Assembly (NCBI GenBank): GCA_002105175.1
Contig: MCGE01000035.1
Location: 124,001-188,000, forward strand
DNA length: 64,000 bases
Direction of reading: 5' to 3'
From: Absidia repens
Lineage: Eukaryota > Mucoromycota > Mucoromycetes > Mucorales > Cunninghamellaceae
A program made the translations under genes and the position numbers. Of this stretch, positions 12,092-23,466 are shown in pieces. A model generated the notes under the pieces. It worked only from the letters and a program-made list of their open reading frames with translations, had not been told where the DNA came from and searched no databases. Positions within the stretch are counted from its first letter, which is position 1. Each line of letters begins with the position of its first letter.

Positions 12092-12376
12092 CTAAGCGGT
12101 GGGTCCATAAGATGAAATCAAGAACTCATCAACCGAATGCTCAGACACCAAATCACGGTTCGGAAATAACGGGTAATACCATGTATTGATAAACGTTTCA
12201 GTCACAAAGCCTCTAGATTTATAAGGAACCGTGACTCCAAGGCCAAAAGCACTCCATAGAGAAAAACAATGAAGCTTATGCAGTCGGAATGTGTATTTTC
12301 TTGTCATGTGGGGAGTCCTTTTTTGTTTTATCAGATTCTGATGCTTACGAATATGGAAATAATATTCAGGAGCCAA
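12092..12376 (-). pseudogene. Open fragment, unknown protein, duplicated at 22.9 k
   Basis: An open reading of about 94 codons with no in-frame ATG near its start (EYYFHIRKHQNLIKQ ... FINTWYYPLFPNRDLVSEHS). The paralogue at 22920-23190 keeps EYYFHIRKHQNLIKQ but is frameshifted and has stops. Without a start or a conserved frame I treat it as a remnant. It precedes the class II HET gene in both blocks. Confidence 0.5.
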
Positions 12377-12719
12377 AAAGCCTTATACAAGAAGCATGCA
12401 TGAGCAGTGAGCAACTCTGCTGTCAAAAAAAAAAACACCATCCGTTTTTTGTAATCTAATAAATTGATATTTATTTATCTAATAAAATCAGTAAAAAAAA
12501 AAAAAAAATAGCGAATGAGTATAGTAAGTGTAGAATGGACTGCCAAAAAAAAAAAAAAAAAAAAAAAAAAGAAGCTATTAAGTGTGCGTCCACGAAATCA
12601 TGTGTAACATCCCCTTCGTCTTGTTTTGAAAGGTCACATCCATGTATGGGAAAATGACCTTCCTCGATTTTTTTTTTGTTTCATCAGTTCTCGAGCCATT
12701 TCTTCTTGTTCCTTTTTTT
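12377..12719. promoter_or_regulatory. Upstream region of class II HET gene
   Basis: Shares long words with 23220-23466: TGTGTAACATCCCCTTCG and CACATCCATGTATGGGAAA, ending in a T-rich stretch just before the ATG. A runs lie at 12493-12508 and 12545-12570. It differs from the class I promoter block. Confidence 0.5.
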
Positions 12720-14799
12720 ATGACAATAGACTATTCACTGGAGCATCACTTGAACGGTATGGTATCGTTGCAAGTAGAAAAAGATTATCAATTATTAATG
12801 GCATTTTCTATATTCTATAGAATTATCTTGTGACGATAATACTCAACAACACCAATTTCATGTTGTTCTTGTCGATATCAAAAAGACTATTTTGGATGAC
12901 GAAATTCGCTGTGTTGAAAAACCCTTGGAAGGTGATCTAAAATACGTGGCGTTATCTTATCGTTGGGGGGAAGTACAAGAAACCATGATTGATACAGGCG
13001 TGGGCTATTCAGTCACCATCACATCGTTCGGCGTGCCGGACTTTATTAATCTTTGCCGCATGATAGCATGCGAATCTGATTTGAAAGACATGGAATATGT
13101 ATGGGTGGATGCTATTTGTGTGGATCAAAACAACCATGACCGGCGAAAGGCCACCATTTATCAAATGTCCAACATCTACAAACACGCCAACTATATTCTC
13201 GCGGTCCCTGATCTTCATCTAACATACTTGCGCAACATATCCAGAAAAAATTATGAAGTCATACTTGATTCTTACCGATTTGTTAAAGATATCTATTACC
13301 TTATTCAAGGAGACGCCAAATCTCTAGCGGCCTTGGATGAAAAATGGCTCGACAAGTACAACGTACCCAAGGATCCTGATTTGAGACAGCTATTGACAAA
13401 ATATACCGATTATTTTACGGACGGATTGATGACATATCGAGAACATTATTGGACATACGATAAAATACAAGTCATCAATCATTTGTACGAAGTCAGCTCC
13501 AAGGTCACTGAAACTGAAACAACAACAGCCGTTTCCTATTTAGATTTGGCGATCTGGGACAGGACAGCTCAAACAGCGACGGAGGACGACAACGTTGTCG
13601 ATGTTTACACCAGAATAAAACAATTACATCATTGCAAGCAGCCAAATTGTCCTCTGGATTTATCAGTTGTTGATCAGCCGCAATACAAAAAAGATATGCT
13701 CGATTGCAAACGGCCAGGCGTTGATCGTGAATGGAACCAAATGATCTATGAAAGAAGCAAATGCATCCGACAATCCATGCATTTTATGATGGATCTTATC
13801 ATTGACTGGTCATCACGTGTTTGGGTGATTAGCGAATTCAACATTGCCAAAAAGAAAAACAATCTTAAGTATTGGTTTCTCCAACTTGCACCTTTACAAC
13901 ATGGTAGTGATAGATATAGACAAGACGCTGAGATCTCCTTTTTCAATTTTAAATTCGATAATCCCGCCTTCCTCTCTATCCAAAATGCCCAGGTCGATAG
14001 TAACGAAGGATGGCCTAAATCCGACCCCGTATACCTCGAATTCCATCAAACCATGATTTATCGGCTCAATGACCAAACATTTTTCCAAATGATATTGCAG
14101 TCCAAAGCCAGCAAAATGGAGGACCGATTGTATGCCATCTTGCCGCTTTTCCAAGAGTATAAGCATTTAATTGGAAGCAAGGATTTGCAGGATAGTTGGA
14201 AAATCAATACCATGCACTTGTTGAAATTGAAACTCTACAAATGGATGAATGTCACCAATAGGTTCATCCTTTTGATATTGTCAGGACATGTGTATTCCTT
14301 GCAGAAAGGCATGATCTTACCGACCTTTGCCACATCGACCATCCTTTTGTATGGCATCGACGATAATGTGATGACAGCGGACGATTATGAGTCGAGCAAT
14401 ATTGATCTTAGTAACCCCTCCGCTCTCACGCTGGATCAGACTGCCATCGGTCAGTTCTTTCTTCGCTTAAAACCAAGGACATATCACGTGTGGACTCATG
14501 CTAGAAAAGATTGTCTAAATGAACGTTATGAAGACAACAAAAGAAAATACGGACGTCTCAAGTGTTTTGACGCAGGGATAACTCTTGATACCATATGTAT
14601 TCCCTCATATGTCTTGCCAGCCATGGGAATACTTCAGCTGGGCAATATCTTTTGGGATTATTGGCCTATTTTTTTAGTTGGAAACTTAGAAAGAAACATA
14701 TGGATTGTGGGATCATGGGCCGACTATATCGATGATAATGGCGCTGACTGGATTGTTCATAACGGTGATGATTATCCTTCTGGATTTCATATTTATTGA
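12720..14799 (+). CDS. HET-domain protein (class II), intact, 671 aa
   Basis: Join of 12720-12756 and 12821-14799 (672 codons). Exon 1 codes MTIDYSLEHHLN; G|AA then gives ELSCDDNTQQ and FHVVLVDIKKT. HET motif 1 (YVALSYRWGE) is near residues 54-63, motif 2 (VWVDAICVDQ) near 106-115 and motif 3 (RVWVISEFNIAKKK) near 345. KASKMEDRLYAILP (about 442-455) spans the site where class I genes have intron 2, so that intron is absent. The protein ends PSGFHIY. It is very similar to the gene at 23467-25582, with which it forms a tandem-block pair. The residue class between motifs 2 and 3 has Cys/His patches (HHCKQPNCP), not seen in class I. Confidence 0.5.
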
Positions 14800-15430
14800 A
14801 ATATCATTGAAATCGCAATATGTAAATAAAACTACAATTTTTCAATAAATTTATCATACACAAGAAAACTTGTTGTTTTTTATCCATATCGTAACGGCAC
14901 CATTCTCAATTATAGAAAAATGATCTAAGACATATAAGCTAGAGAGATAAGGTGGGGGGTAGGTATTCTCCAGCTTAATACAATAGATAAAGATAAATGG
15001 TATATAAGACAAAGCACGACACACTTTAATTAGATATCGATATAAATTAGAAATACGACAACCAATTCCACGAATGTTAAAACTGCAAAAATTGGGTTTT
15101 GGTAACAGTCATTCCAAATCCATATGTTCCCAGATCCCACGGTATCTAAAATGAACTCATACCAATTCAAAACGATCATTATGACCGTTACAATGATGTA
15201 AAAATCGAGGACAAAAGAAAAGGACGGTGTGGCTACTGAACCATTGCGAGGAATATATATATATATATATATTCAAGCATGAACATAAACAGAAAAGACC
15301 TGGGCTAATGTAAAGGTAGAAGGGCTGTGCAAAATAATTTAATGTAAAAAGAGAGTGCATGTAAAGAGGATCTACTAGTAAAAGGCACATAGTAAAGACA
15401 TAACGGTACACAAGACATAAACAAGAGGGT
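14800..15430. other. 3-prime flank with diverged companion-like copy
   Basis: The HET 3-prime end has AATAAA near 14826 and 14844. From about 15000 to 15220 a diverged minus-strand companion-like copy can be read (CAGTCATTCCAAATCCATATG and TCTAAAATGAA words), paired with 25790-26040. A (TA) run lies at 15252-15273. Confidence 0.5.
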
Positions 15431-15439
15431 ACTTTATTC

Positions 15440-15680
15440 AAACATTGATATAAACTACAACATGACAACCAAATCTACGAAGAAGACGTCTAATGCTAAA
15501 AAGATCGTGTTTTAATAACAGTCATGCCAAGCCCCGTGAGATGTTCCCAGATCATGAATCTAGAATGAAAGGGTTTCCCCATGCATGTTGCCAATCCCTG
15601 ATCTGAATCCCTTTCATTTCTATGTCTAACATTAATCCAACATGACCAACACCTCAATGAGGTTAGCAACGATGAAGATG
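15440..15680 (-). other. Companion terminal exon, copy serving the 17.4 k HET cassette
   Basis: An acceptor-like TTCTTTCATAG ends at 15681. The next bases read IFIVANLIEVLVMLD-stop. The conserved UTR follows: ATGTTAGACATAGAAATG, GCATGGGGAAACCC, then a TGAATAAAG word near 15434. In a second frame, the one in phase with the upstream exon at 16598, it is also open for about 60 codons (SLLTSLRCWSCWINVRHRN...). Which frame is used cannot be settled by eye. Sister copy at 26265-26520. Confidence 0.5.
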
Positions 15681-15757
15681 CTATGAAAGAACTGAAGAAT
15701 AAGGAGAAGGAGAGAAAATATCAAAAATAGAGAATCATGCGGGCGGCGTTCAAATTT

Positions 15758-15764
15758 TCTTAAC

Positions 15765-15807
<43 letters not shown>

Positions 15808-16599
15808 TATTGGGTCGTTTATTTAAAAAATAAGGACTTGGGATCCACGTCGAATGAGCGGTGGCCGAAGTAGGTATGAAAAAAATAGAGGTGGGAGGGG
15901 GAGGGTCGAAACCGGGAGTACAAAATTGAGATAAAGGAGAGGGAGGGAGGGGAGATGAGAAGAGTTGGAAGTAATTACGGGACTGATAGGATGACTGGAG
16001 TCAGAGGGGGGGGGGGATGAGTGATACTATACTAGGTGGCAAGATGGAGAGGAACCAAGGTATTTTTTTTTAATGATAGCGTCCGAAAACAAAGAGAAAT
16101 GGGAGAACTTATCAACAACAAGTCAGAGGGGATCCAACGATGTGAGCGGAAGGGGGGGGGGGTGAGAGGAAAGACCTGAGCGGCAGATATAATGGTGGAG
16201 GTGCATAAAGAGAGTGATCAAAGTGATAGGCCCAGTGGGCAGACCAAACGTAGTGGATAGTGGTGCTGATGAGTTGGAACCACGGGGAGGTGGCGATAAT
16301 GGCGGGGGATGATGATGGGCGAAGGAAGATGGGTGATCGCCGAATCGAGTCTATGAAGAATGGAAGGGAGGGGAGGGTTTGGTGCCAAACTGACTCCCAA
16401 ACGAGGAGCTTAGGGGGGGGGATACAGGATGGCCATGTGTTTGGTGGAAGCTGTCGTAGCAGAATAGTGGGGCCAGTGGGAGGAGGGAGAAAGATGAGGG
16501 GCCAAATCGTGGAGGAAGAAGGGAGAGGGCTATTTATTGTGTATAAGACGAAACCATACATTGCGGGCGGTGGGTTCAGGCGGATTTTACATCTTACCG
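15758..16599 (-). mobile_element. 5-prime-truncated LINE 3-prime end with poly(A) and target duplication
   Basis: A T41 run at 15766-15806 is the poly(A) tail of a minus-strand retroelement. Its 3-prime coding text reads WFQLISTTIHYVWSAHWAY on the minus strand (about 16270-16200). That resembles the C-terminal tail of Mucoromycota non-LTR reverse transcriptase ORFs as I remember them (IWxxHWxxxFD). The copy at 63.5-64.0 k has IWKSHWAYTFD in the same place. Flanking TCTTAACG (15758-15765) and TCTTACCG (16592-16599) form an 8-bp target-site duplication with one mismatch. The sister block at 26.58 k lacks the element, giving an empty-site comparison. Confidence 0.5.
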
Positions 16600-16796
16600 T
16601 CTATTTGATCGGAAGCTCTTCGAAATCTAGGTCGCGGATGGTGGTCATAAGACTCATGTATCTGATACTTTGCCTCTTTCTTTTCCAAGTAAGCTAATGC
16701 TCCAAGTCGATCAAACCCTGTATTGTGGAAATACTTGTCATCATCAACAAAATGCAATGGATGAATCAAGGAGAAAGCGTGTGGGTGGCAAATGTA
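16598..16796 (-). pseudogene. Upstream exon of companion gene, disrupted by LINE insertion
   Basis: Open for about 66 codons on the minus strand: CHPHAFSLIHPLHFVDDDKY, then FDRLGALAYLEKKEAKY and RPRFRRASDQIDG, ending at a GACG|GTAAGA donor. No in-frame ATG is seen, so an earlier exon or a lost start is possible. The LINE at 15758-16599 sits exactly on the donor, separating it from the terminal exon at 15680. Related but broken text occurs near 26615-26780, 33215-33330 and 43420-43540. It is transcribed away from the HET gene at 17372. I do not recognise the protein. Confidence 0.5.
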
Positions 16797-16904
16797 TCAT
16801 GATTGCTTATCACTTGATGAGTTGATGCTTTGACTCAATCGTTTATTTCGAGTTTCTTTTTGTGCGAACAGTCATAAGATTCAACAAATCACAGTTGGTT
16901 TCAA

Positions 16905-17371
16905 AATAATAATAATAGTAATAATAATAAAAATGCACTGCAAAAAATAAACTAATAGATTATTTCCTTGTCGATATTGCGGTTCCCAGACTTGGAAGAT
17001 ATAATCTGGCGGCAATTAAAAAATAAAAAGTAAACACCAAAAAAATTCAGGTACCGAAATTCCATCAAAATAAATGATAGAGAGACCTGCCAAAGATGTT
17101 AAAAATCAGACTTCAGTGGTAAAAAAAAAAAAAAAAAAGTGATATCCTTTGAGTATAGTCGCTTTGGACCTAACTCGTTATTCAACAACATCAAAAAACA
17201 ACGAACAAAAGAACAGCAACCAAGTGTCGCTGTAAACTTCCCCAAGTCCAAACTTTAAATATGAGGAACTCTGTGGCACCTCAAAGGCCACACATGCGCC
17301 AGAAAAATACATTTTCTTGTTCCCCTTGTCAACAATTTCTCTTTTTCTCTTTATCTTCTTTCTTTATCAAT
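16905..17371 (+). promoter_or_regulatory. Class I HET promoter block
   Basis: Conserved words shared with 26905-27190, 33480-33889 and 43680-44103: CGGTTCCCAGAC, GGCGG..ATT, CAGGTACC, GAGACCTGCCAAA, AAAAATCAG, CTGATATCC-type, a CAACAA-rich stretch, ACTTCCCC followed by CAAACTTTAAATATG (possible TATA region, about 17249-17263). It ends about 110 bases before the ATG at 17372. Confidence 0.5.
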
Positions 17372-19385
17372 ATGACTAAAGACGACCCAGTGGACCTTCT
17401 CTATCAAGGTATACGATGAACTCATAGAAAGAAAGAAAAATCAGCGACTATATAACTCGTTTTTGTTTTTTTGTTTTTTTTGTAGAATTAAGCTGTGACA
17501 ACACTCAGCAGCCACAACAACAACAAAAGCCATTATTTCATGTTGTGCTTGTCGATATTCAAAATACCGTAAAACATAATACCGTCCATTGTGTTGAAAA
17601 GCCACTGGAAGGAGACACAGAAGAATTAAGTTTTGTTGCATTATCTTATCGCTGGGGTGAAGTACAAGAACAACTCATTGATACACGCCTTGGCTATGTT
17701 GCTTCCGTTACATCCTTTGCTTTGATGGACTTTTATAAACTATGTTCTTTGATGATGGAAGAACCCGATTTGAAATCGATCAAGTATGTTTGGGTGGATG
17801 CGATTTGTGTGGATCAAACCAATTATGAACGACGTAAAGCCACTATTCATCAAATTAGCAACATTTACGAACACGCCACCTATATTTTGGCAGTACCTGA
17901 TCTTCACAAGCAGCATTTAATCAACGTATCGAAAGCAAACTTTAATATCATAAACAAACTTCTCAAGTATGACCGGTATCTTTATTATCTCATTCACGGA
18001 AATATCGATAAGCTCGTTCAATTGGACAAAACATTTCTCGACGAAATCGAGGTGCCAAATGATCAGGTGTTAAGACAATTAGTGACAAAATATAGTCTTC
18101 GTTTTATGGATGCACATAATACAAATCTCACAAGAGATCCAACTTTTGAAGCGGAGTTAGCAGTTGAAGAATTATACAACATCAGTCGAACAAGTCTCTA
18201 TACCACTTTTAAAGGTTTGTTTTGCCGCAGTAATAGACTGGACCTCAAAGAAACTTGGAAATCTCGCGCAATATGGTATGGCAAGAAAGATAAATATGGA
18301 TTCCTGATATTACCGTGGAAAAGTTATGTCGTTAAAAGAAGCAGGGATGTTGCACAGGCCATGGAATTTTTGAATGATCTCATCAAGGATTGGTCGTCTC
18401 GTGTTTGGGTGATCAGCGAATATCACATTGCAAAAAAGAAAAACAACCTAAAGTATTGCTTTATGGCACTCTTCCAGGATTACGGTTGGGAAAGAAAGCC
18501 ATTTTTTTAATTTGATTTTGAGAAGCCTGCTATATCAGATGATATTAATCGATCTATCCACAGATACTTTCACAGAAATATGACCAGACACCTCAATTCA
18601 AAAACCTTCTTTGAAAATCTCTTGGAGGCCAAGGCGAGTAAAAATGGTAAGTTAATTTTTTGATGGGAAAAGTTGAGAGTGAGATTATATTTGTATATTA
18701 ATATTTATGTCTAGAGGATCGATTTTACGCCATTTTGCCACAAACAAAATATGAGGACAAGATTAACCAAGTCGCTGATTGGAAAATTAATACTATGCTT
18801 TCCGTCAAATTAAAACTATTCGAGATCATGGACACCAAAGACAAGTTGAACCTTTTATTTTTAACTGGGTTGACCTACATTTCGACAAACGCTCCTGGAA
18901 TATTACCGACATTTGCAACATCGACAATGGATATGTATGAGGATGGTGACTTGGATGACATAGACCATCCACTCAATTTTGACTTGCTCAGCAACTCCGC
19001 CATCACATTTCATCATTGCGTTCATTACTCGCAACGGTATCATTATCTTCAATTGACACCCAAGACATATTCCGTGCTATCTAAACCATACGATGGAGAC
19101 GTTTTTCGTCGTACGAACCCGAGAATACAAATCGATATACTATGCAGTCATTTTCGACTCGATGAGCACAGCTCGGATTTTGACGTTGTACGGATCGGTT
19201 ACACCAGAGAAAATGGACTGTCACCAAAGGAGAGACAAGACTCTTCTCGTATTGCATTGTGTCTGGCTGGAAGCTTTTTAGAAAACAAGTGGATACTCGG
19301 GTTTGAAGATTACTGCTTTGAAGAATCGCTTTCATGGGACGATTATAATAACGATAATGCAATTACCGTTTTCAATATCTATTGA
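17372..19385 (+). pseudogene. HET-domain gene (class I) with a single in-frame stop
   Basis: Join of 17372-17408, 17486-18646 and 18715-19385: 623 codons in perfect phase. The only defect is TAA at 18508-18510, where the paralogues at 33.9 and 44.1 k have GAA (Glu) in an EFDF motif; one G-to-T change explains it. The stop falls at codon 354, just after motif 3 (RVWVISEYHIAKKK), so a truncated product would keep the whole HET domain and lose the C-terminal region. Exon 1 codes MTKDDPVDLLYQ. Motifs 1 and 2 are intact, exon 3 starts EDRFYAILPQTKYEDK and ends ITVFNIY. The rest shows no decay, so the stop is recent, edited, read through or an error. Confidence 0.5.
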
Positions 19386-20084
19386 AACAAATGACCTAAT
19401 GACGGTTCCAATAATAAATTAACAAACAAATAATATATAAATAAAAAACTAGCCTTTTGAATTCATGCGGGACTGAGTCTTAAACGGTATATGCAACTGC
19501 AGTACGTATACAAATATTGATAAAAGAGTCAGTTGAGATTTATCCCTACAGTATCAAAATATAAATAGGTAGCTTGGATAAGTTTATCCTGTTTATTTTT
19601 CTAGTTTTCTCGGGCGGAACATGTCAACGTGGCCACCTACACCAACAATAGTTCTATCATATAAGTACATTTTTATCTATTTTTAAAGGTATGAAAGTCA
19701 CCAGCAAAACTTCCCAAATCTTGGTTTTGCGCTCCTACGCTCCCTCTATTTTTCCTTTTTTTTTTCTGACCTATTGCTGACGCCCTGCCCACCATAGGAG
19801 TAGTCCATCCTTTTTTTCTCAATTGCTGCCCACCCATAGTGCCAAATCACAGAGTCTTCCATCCCATCTCATCAAAACCCACACTTCAGACCCCCCCGCC
19901 GCCCAGTGACTACATAATTAATAGTATTCTCAACTTTGCTCTTCAATATACATAAGTTGGCGGAAGAAGTCTCCATAATACCCAATCCGTTCCTTTTTGA
20001 TATATATATATAGACACACATTTATTCTGTGCATATGTAATACACATTCGATGAAGCTCATAACAGAGAAACTAGTTATAAGAA
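19386..20084. other. 3-prime flank and repeat-rich spacer
   Basis: AATAAA words near 19412 and 19438 follow the HET gene. From about 19770 the sequence is a copy of 6870-7250 (CCCACCAT, CCATCCC.TC.CATCAAAACCC, AATACCCAATCCGTTCC). No gene is supported. Confidence 0.5.
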
Positions 20085-20315
20085 AATGAACATATTTATT
20101 CAGACGTAGAAACAAACGATGACAAATTACTACTAAACTAATGAGTGCTAATCTACTGACGTCCCCAAATCCAACATCCAAAATGAAAGCGTTTCCCCAT
20201 GATGTTTGTTTTGCGTTTTTGAAGACGCCCCTAATTCAAGTTCTAACACTAATCCTAGATCACCAGTAGACCAATGAGCCTTGCAATCATATCATTCAGG
20301 CTGTCATGAAAGGGA
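20085..20315 (-). other. Companion terminal-exon element
   Basis: On the minus strand CATGACAG leads to NDMIARLIGLLVI-stop. The conserved GATTAGTGTTAGAACTTGAAT and CATGGGGAAACGC blocks follow, with TGAATAAATATG near 20100. Nearly the same as the copies at 7.25-7.53 k and 62.2-62.5 k, with synonymous-type differences in the coding tail. Confidence 0.5.
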
Positions 20316-20714
20316 AAAAAATAAAAAAGAAAGAAAAAGAATTGAAAAAAAAAATGCGGCCCAAAAAGAAATAGAAAGCGAAATGCGGAGCCTGAATCTT
20401 CCAACCCATCAAAGTGCGAAATAGCGGGAGCCCTAATCCCTTCCCTATTTTTTTATTTTTTTCAGCACACCTAAACAACATTGACGACGCACTGAGAACG
20501 ACGGTCGGACCTCATGGGGCTGCCCACCATATTACGAAATAGAGGAGGCCCTATTCTATTTATTTATTTTTCAGCACACAGAAAAAAAAACCCCCATTGC
20601 CGATGCGCGGAGCACGACGGTTGGGCCCCAAGGGAGGGGAGAGGCAGCCCACCATAGTGCGAAATGGCGGAGGCTTTAATCCTATCCCATCGAAACCCAC
20701 ATTTTAATAAAAAA

Positions 20715-21060
20715 CTGTTCCGTGCCCAAAGTAGAAACATTTCCTGTCATTTTTTATATTTGTATACAAATATGCTTCCGTGCCCAAAGTAGAACATCTC
20801 CTCTTTTGCTTCCTTGCCCAAAGTGGAATATCTCCTCTTTTGCTTCCGTGCCCAAAGTAGAAACATTTCCTGTCATTTTTTATATTTGTATACAAATATG
20901 CTTCCGTGCCCAAAGTGAAACACCTCCTCTTTTGCTTCCGCGCCCAAAGTAGAACATCTCTTCTTTTGCTTCCGTGCCCAAAGTAGAAAAATTTCCTGTC
21001 ATTTTTTATATTCGTATACAAATATGCTTCCGTGCCCAAAGTAGAAACATTTCCTGTATA
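20715..21060. repeat. Compound tandem repeat with 18-bp palindromes
   Basis: Units begin CTTCCGTGCCCAAAGTAGAA. About four carry the tail ACATTTCCTGTCATTTTTTA and three of those a perfect or near-perfect 18-bp palindrome (20756-20773, 20882-20899, 21008-21025 with one change); others carry a shorter CATCTCCTCTTTTG tail. Palindromes are exactly 126 bp apart, so a higher-order unit is repeated. The minus-strand ORF across it is only the repeat read in frame. Confidence 0.5.
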
Positions 21061-21164
21061 AGCCCCCTCCACACACACCGGTTTTTTTTTTCCACGCACA
21101 TATGCCATGCCCATTCAGCGAGACAATGAAAGGCATAAAAGAGAATATTAGTAAAAAGACAAGA

Positions 21165-21430
21165 CATGTTTAATTCTGATATAGATGCATTATAAACTAT
21201 GATAACTAACGCTAAGTTGAGCTAAGGACACTACACTAACGCAAAGTCGAGCTAAGGACACTATTCTAAAATGAATGCTAATTTGAGGACGGTCAGAGAT
21301 CACGAATCCAAAATGGAAGGGTTTCCCCATGATGTTTGTATTGCGCTTTTCAAAAGGCCCCTGATTCAAGTTCTAACCACTAATCCAAGATCACTAAATC
21401 CGCAGTTGAAGTTGATGTTCTAAAAAAAAA
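21165..21430 (-). other. Companion terminal-exon element
   Basis: On the minus strand TTTTTTTTTAG leads to STADLVILD-stop within NINFNCGFSDLG-type text, then GATTAGTGGTTAGAACTTG and CATGGGGAAACCC blocks. It follows directly after the tandem repeat. The 3-prime end shows small tandem repeats (CTAACGCTAAGT, 21215-21260). Confidence 0.5.
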
Positions 21431-21689
21431 GAAACGAAAGAAAGAGGAAGAAAAAAAAAAGGGCGAGAAAATTTAAATCCATGGGGGCGGAGTATGAATG
21501 GTTCAGTCACCCTATTTTTCGACCTACCATTTTTTTTTAAAAAAGTATCTATTGACGACGCGCTGAGCACGACGGTTGGGCCCCAAGGGGCCGCCCACCA
21601 TAGTGCGAAATGGCGGAGGCTTTAATCCTAAAAACTGTGACACCCAGTAAATCGGAAGATTTCCAAAAGCTCTAGCGGAGCGCCAGAGC

Positions 21690-21754
21690 GTTTATTATAT
21701 TAAAATAATAATGAGGAAGAAGCCGGAAACCCCTCAGTGGGTAAAACACCATGC

Positions 21755-21787
<33 letters not shown>

Positions 21788-21980
21788 GCAAAACTGACAA
21801 TAAAAAATCATGGTTCTGTACCAATAATAAAAAAAAAAAAATACTAACTCTCACTGTTGTGAAATTGGAATTCCGTTCAGGTACAAATTTAAAATAAAAT
21901 TTTTTGTCAAATATGGGGATCGCCCGCATTTACATTATTTTATTTCACCTTTTACTTCCAATACCTAATAAACATCACAA
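21690..21980. repeat. Dispersed hairpin block, second copy
   Basis: Shares GAGGAAGAAGCCGGAA, GGAATTCCGTTCAGGTAC and a variant stem (AAATATGGGGATCGCCCGCA) with the block at 7.83-8.12 k. Lies at the same relative place in the sister duplication. Confidence 0.5.
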
Positions 21981-22154
21981 TTGTATCGCCGATAACTAGC
22001 AATTGAAGCACTCTATTTGAATGAAAAGACGTTGCTTATTCTATAGGTTTGCTTTTTTTTTTATAAAATAGTAAAGTAATAATAAAGGTAAGTTAAGGCT
22101 GTTGAGTTCATCGTTTGGTTTATGTTGAATTTTGGTAGCTAAATTTTATTTTTC

Positions 22155-22337
22155 TATAGGGTTTCCTGGTAGTAGTGGATGGTGCTGGTTTTAGTTTGGG
22201 TAGGGTTAAAATAACTGATAATGGGCATGGATCACCTGTTGGTGTTAATATTTCTGCTGTTGTTAGTGAAAGAGATGTTGTTGGTGCTAGTGATGGAGGT
22301 AATGACGGTGATATTCCTCGTCGTGATGGTAAGTGGT
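22155..22337 (+). other. Exon-like open stretch, unknown protein
   Basis: After TTTTTCTATAG the reading GFLVVVDGAGFSLGRVKITD, then GHGSPVGVNISAVVSERDVV and DIPRRDG is open up to a GTAAGTGG donor. The copy at 8.29 k is interrupted. No flanking exons could be joined, so it may be a remnant of a lost gene. Compatible with a secreted or structural domain, but I do not recognise it. Confidence 0.5.
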
Positions 22338-22919
22338 GATTTGGCCAGACAGAAGTCCTAATAATGCTTTCGATGGCGATGATGATTGTAATCGAAATTC
22401 CCCAAGGAAGTCAGTCTGCTGGTAAAAAAAATATATGGTGTTAGCCATTATCCTCTATCCCAGTTCTGCCGTGCTTTTGTTCATATCATCCACATCATAA
22501 ATTTTGTCACCAATTTGCACGATTGTGAAAAAAAAATAATCAATTGCTGTTACACAGATGGTTCGTCCACATATATTGTACTCATGTTCCATGAGACTGT
22601 CCTTATTCTCAGACGGCAGTCGTATGGATCGTTGTTGTTGTTTTTGCTTCTGACTATATCGGATACAGTTAAAATTGGATATTTGTCGTTGAATTGATGG
22701 GAGTAGATGGTCAGGTACAGTGGCGTGCATAAATTGCTAACTATCGGCGATACAATGAAGGTGGTACAGGCTCGCCTTGGAATTTTTATCTGTAAGAAAA
22801 GGAGAAAGTAATATCTATGACAGAGTAAAAAAAGAATTTTATTTCATAAAAAAAAAAAAAAAAGGAAAACAAAACGGGTTATTAAAAATAGGAAGATATA
22901 TTTGACATCAAGTCAAGAT

Positions 22920-23190
22920 AAGGGTTGGTTCCATAAGATGAAATGAAGAACTCATTAACCGAATGGTTGAGACACCAAATCACTGCTTGGAAATAACGTG
23001 TAATACCATGTATTGATAAATCTCTCAGTCACAAAGCCTCCAAATTTATAAGGAACCATGGCCACAAGAACTCCTTAGAGAAAAACAAAGAACCTTATGC
23101 TGTCGGAATGTATATTGTCTTGTCATGTGGGGAGCGCTTTGTTTTATCAGATTCTGATGCTTACGAATATGGAAATAATATTCAGAAGCC
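22920..23190 (-). pseudogene. Broken copy of the 12.1-12.4 k fragment
   Basis: Keeps EYYFHIRKHQNLIKQ and FVTERFINTWYY in different frames, with stops between. It is the sister of 12092-12376 and shows the decay of that fragment. Confidence 0.5.
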
Positions 23191-23466
23191 AAAAAACCTT
23201 ATACAAGAAGCATGCGTGACCTAATAAATTGATATTTATTTATCTAATAAAATCAGTAAAAAAAAAAAAAAAAAAAAAATAGCGAATGAGTATAGTAAGC
23301 CTAGAATGGACTGCAAAAAAAAGAAGGTATTGTGTGTGCGTCCACGAAATTATGTGTAACATCCCCTTCGGCTTGTTTTTAAGGTCACATCCATGTATGG
23401 GAAAGTGACCTTCCTTGATTTTTTTTTTCATCAGTTCCTGAGCTATTTCTTCTTGTTTCTTTTTTC

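Noticed and set aside
12892..12894. Downstream ATG-type starts for the HET proteins
   Set aside because: All seven copies share the 37-nt first exon and intron 1 with ideal phase, which places the start upstream.
13009..13218. Antisense ORFs inside the HET genes (also 23711-23944, 34238-34546, 44462-44773)
   Set aside because: They mirror the conserved motif 2 region on the other strand and have no independent support.
16112..16561. 149-aa minus ORF as a host gene, and the plus ORF over it
   Set aside because: Its C-terminal text matches the LINE tail also seen at 63.8 k; it is a truncated retroelement.
20704..21114. 136-aa ORF with repeated YLYTNIKNDRK text
   Set aside because: It is the tandem repeat read in frame on the minus strand; no start context or homologue, and the repeat contains palindromes.
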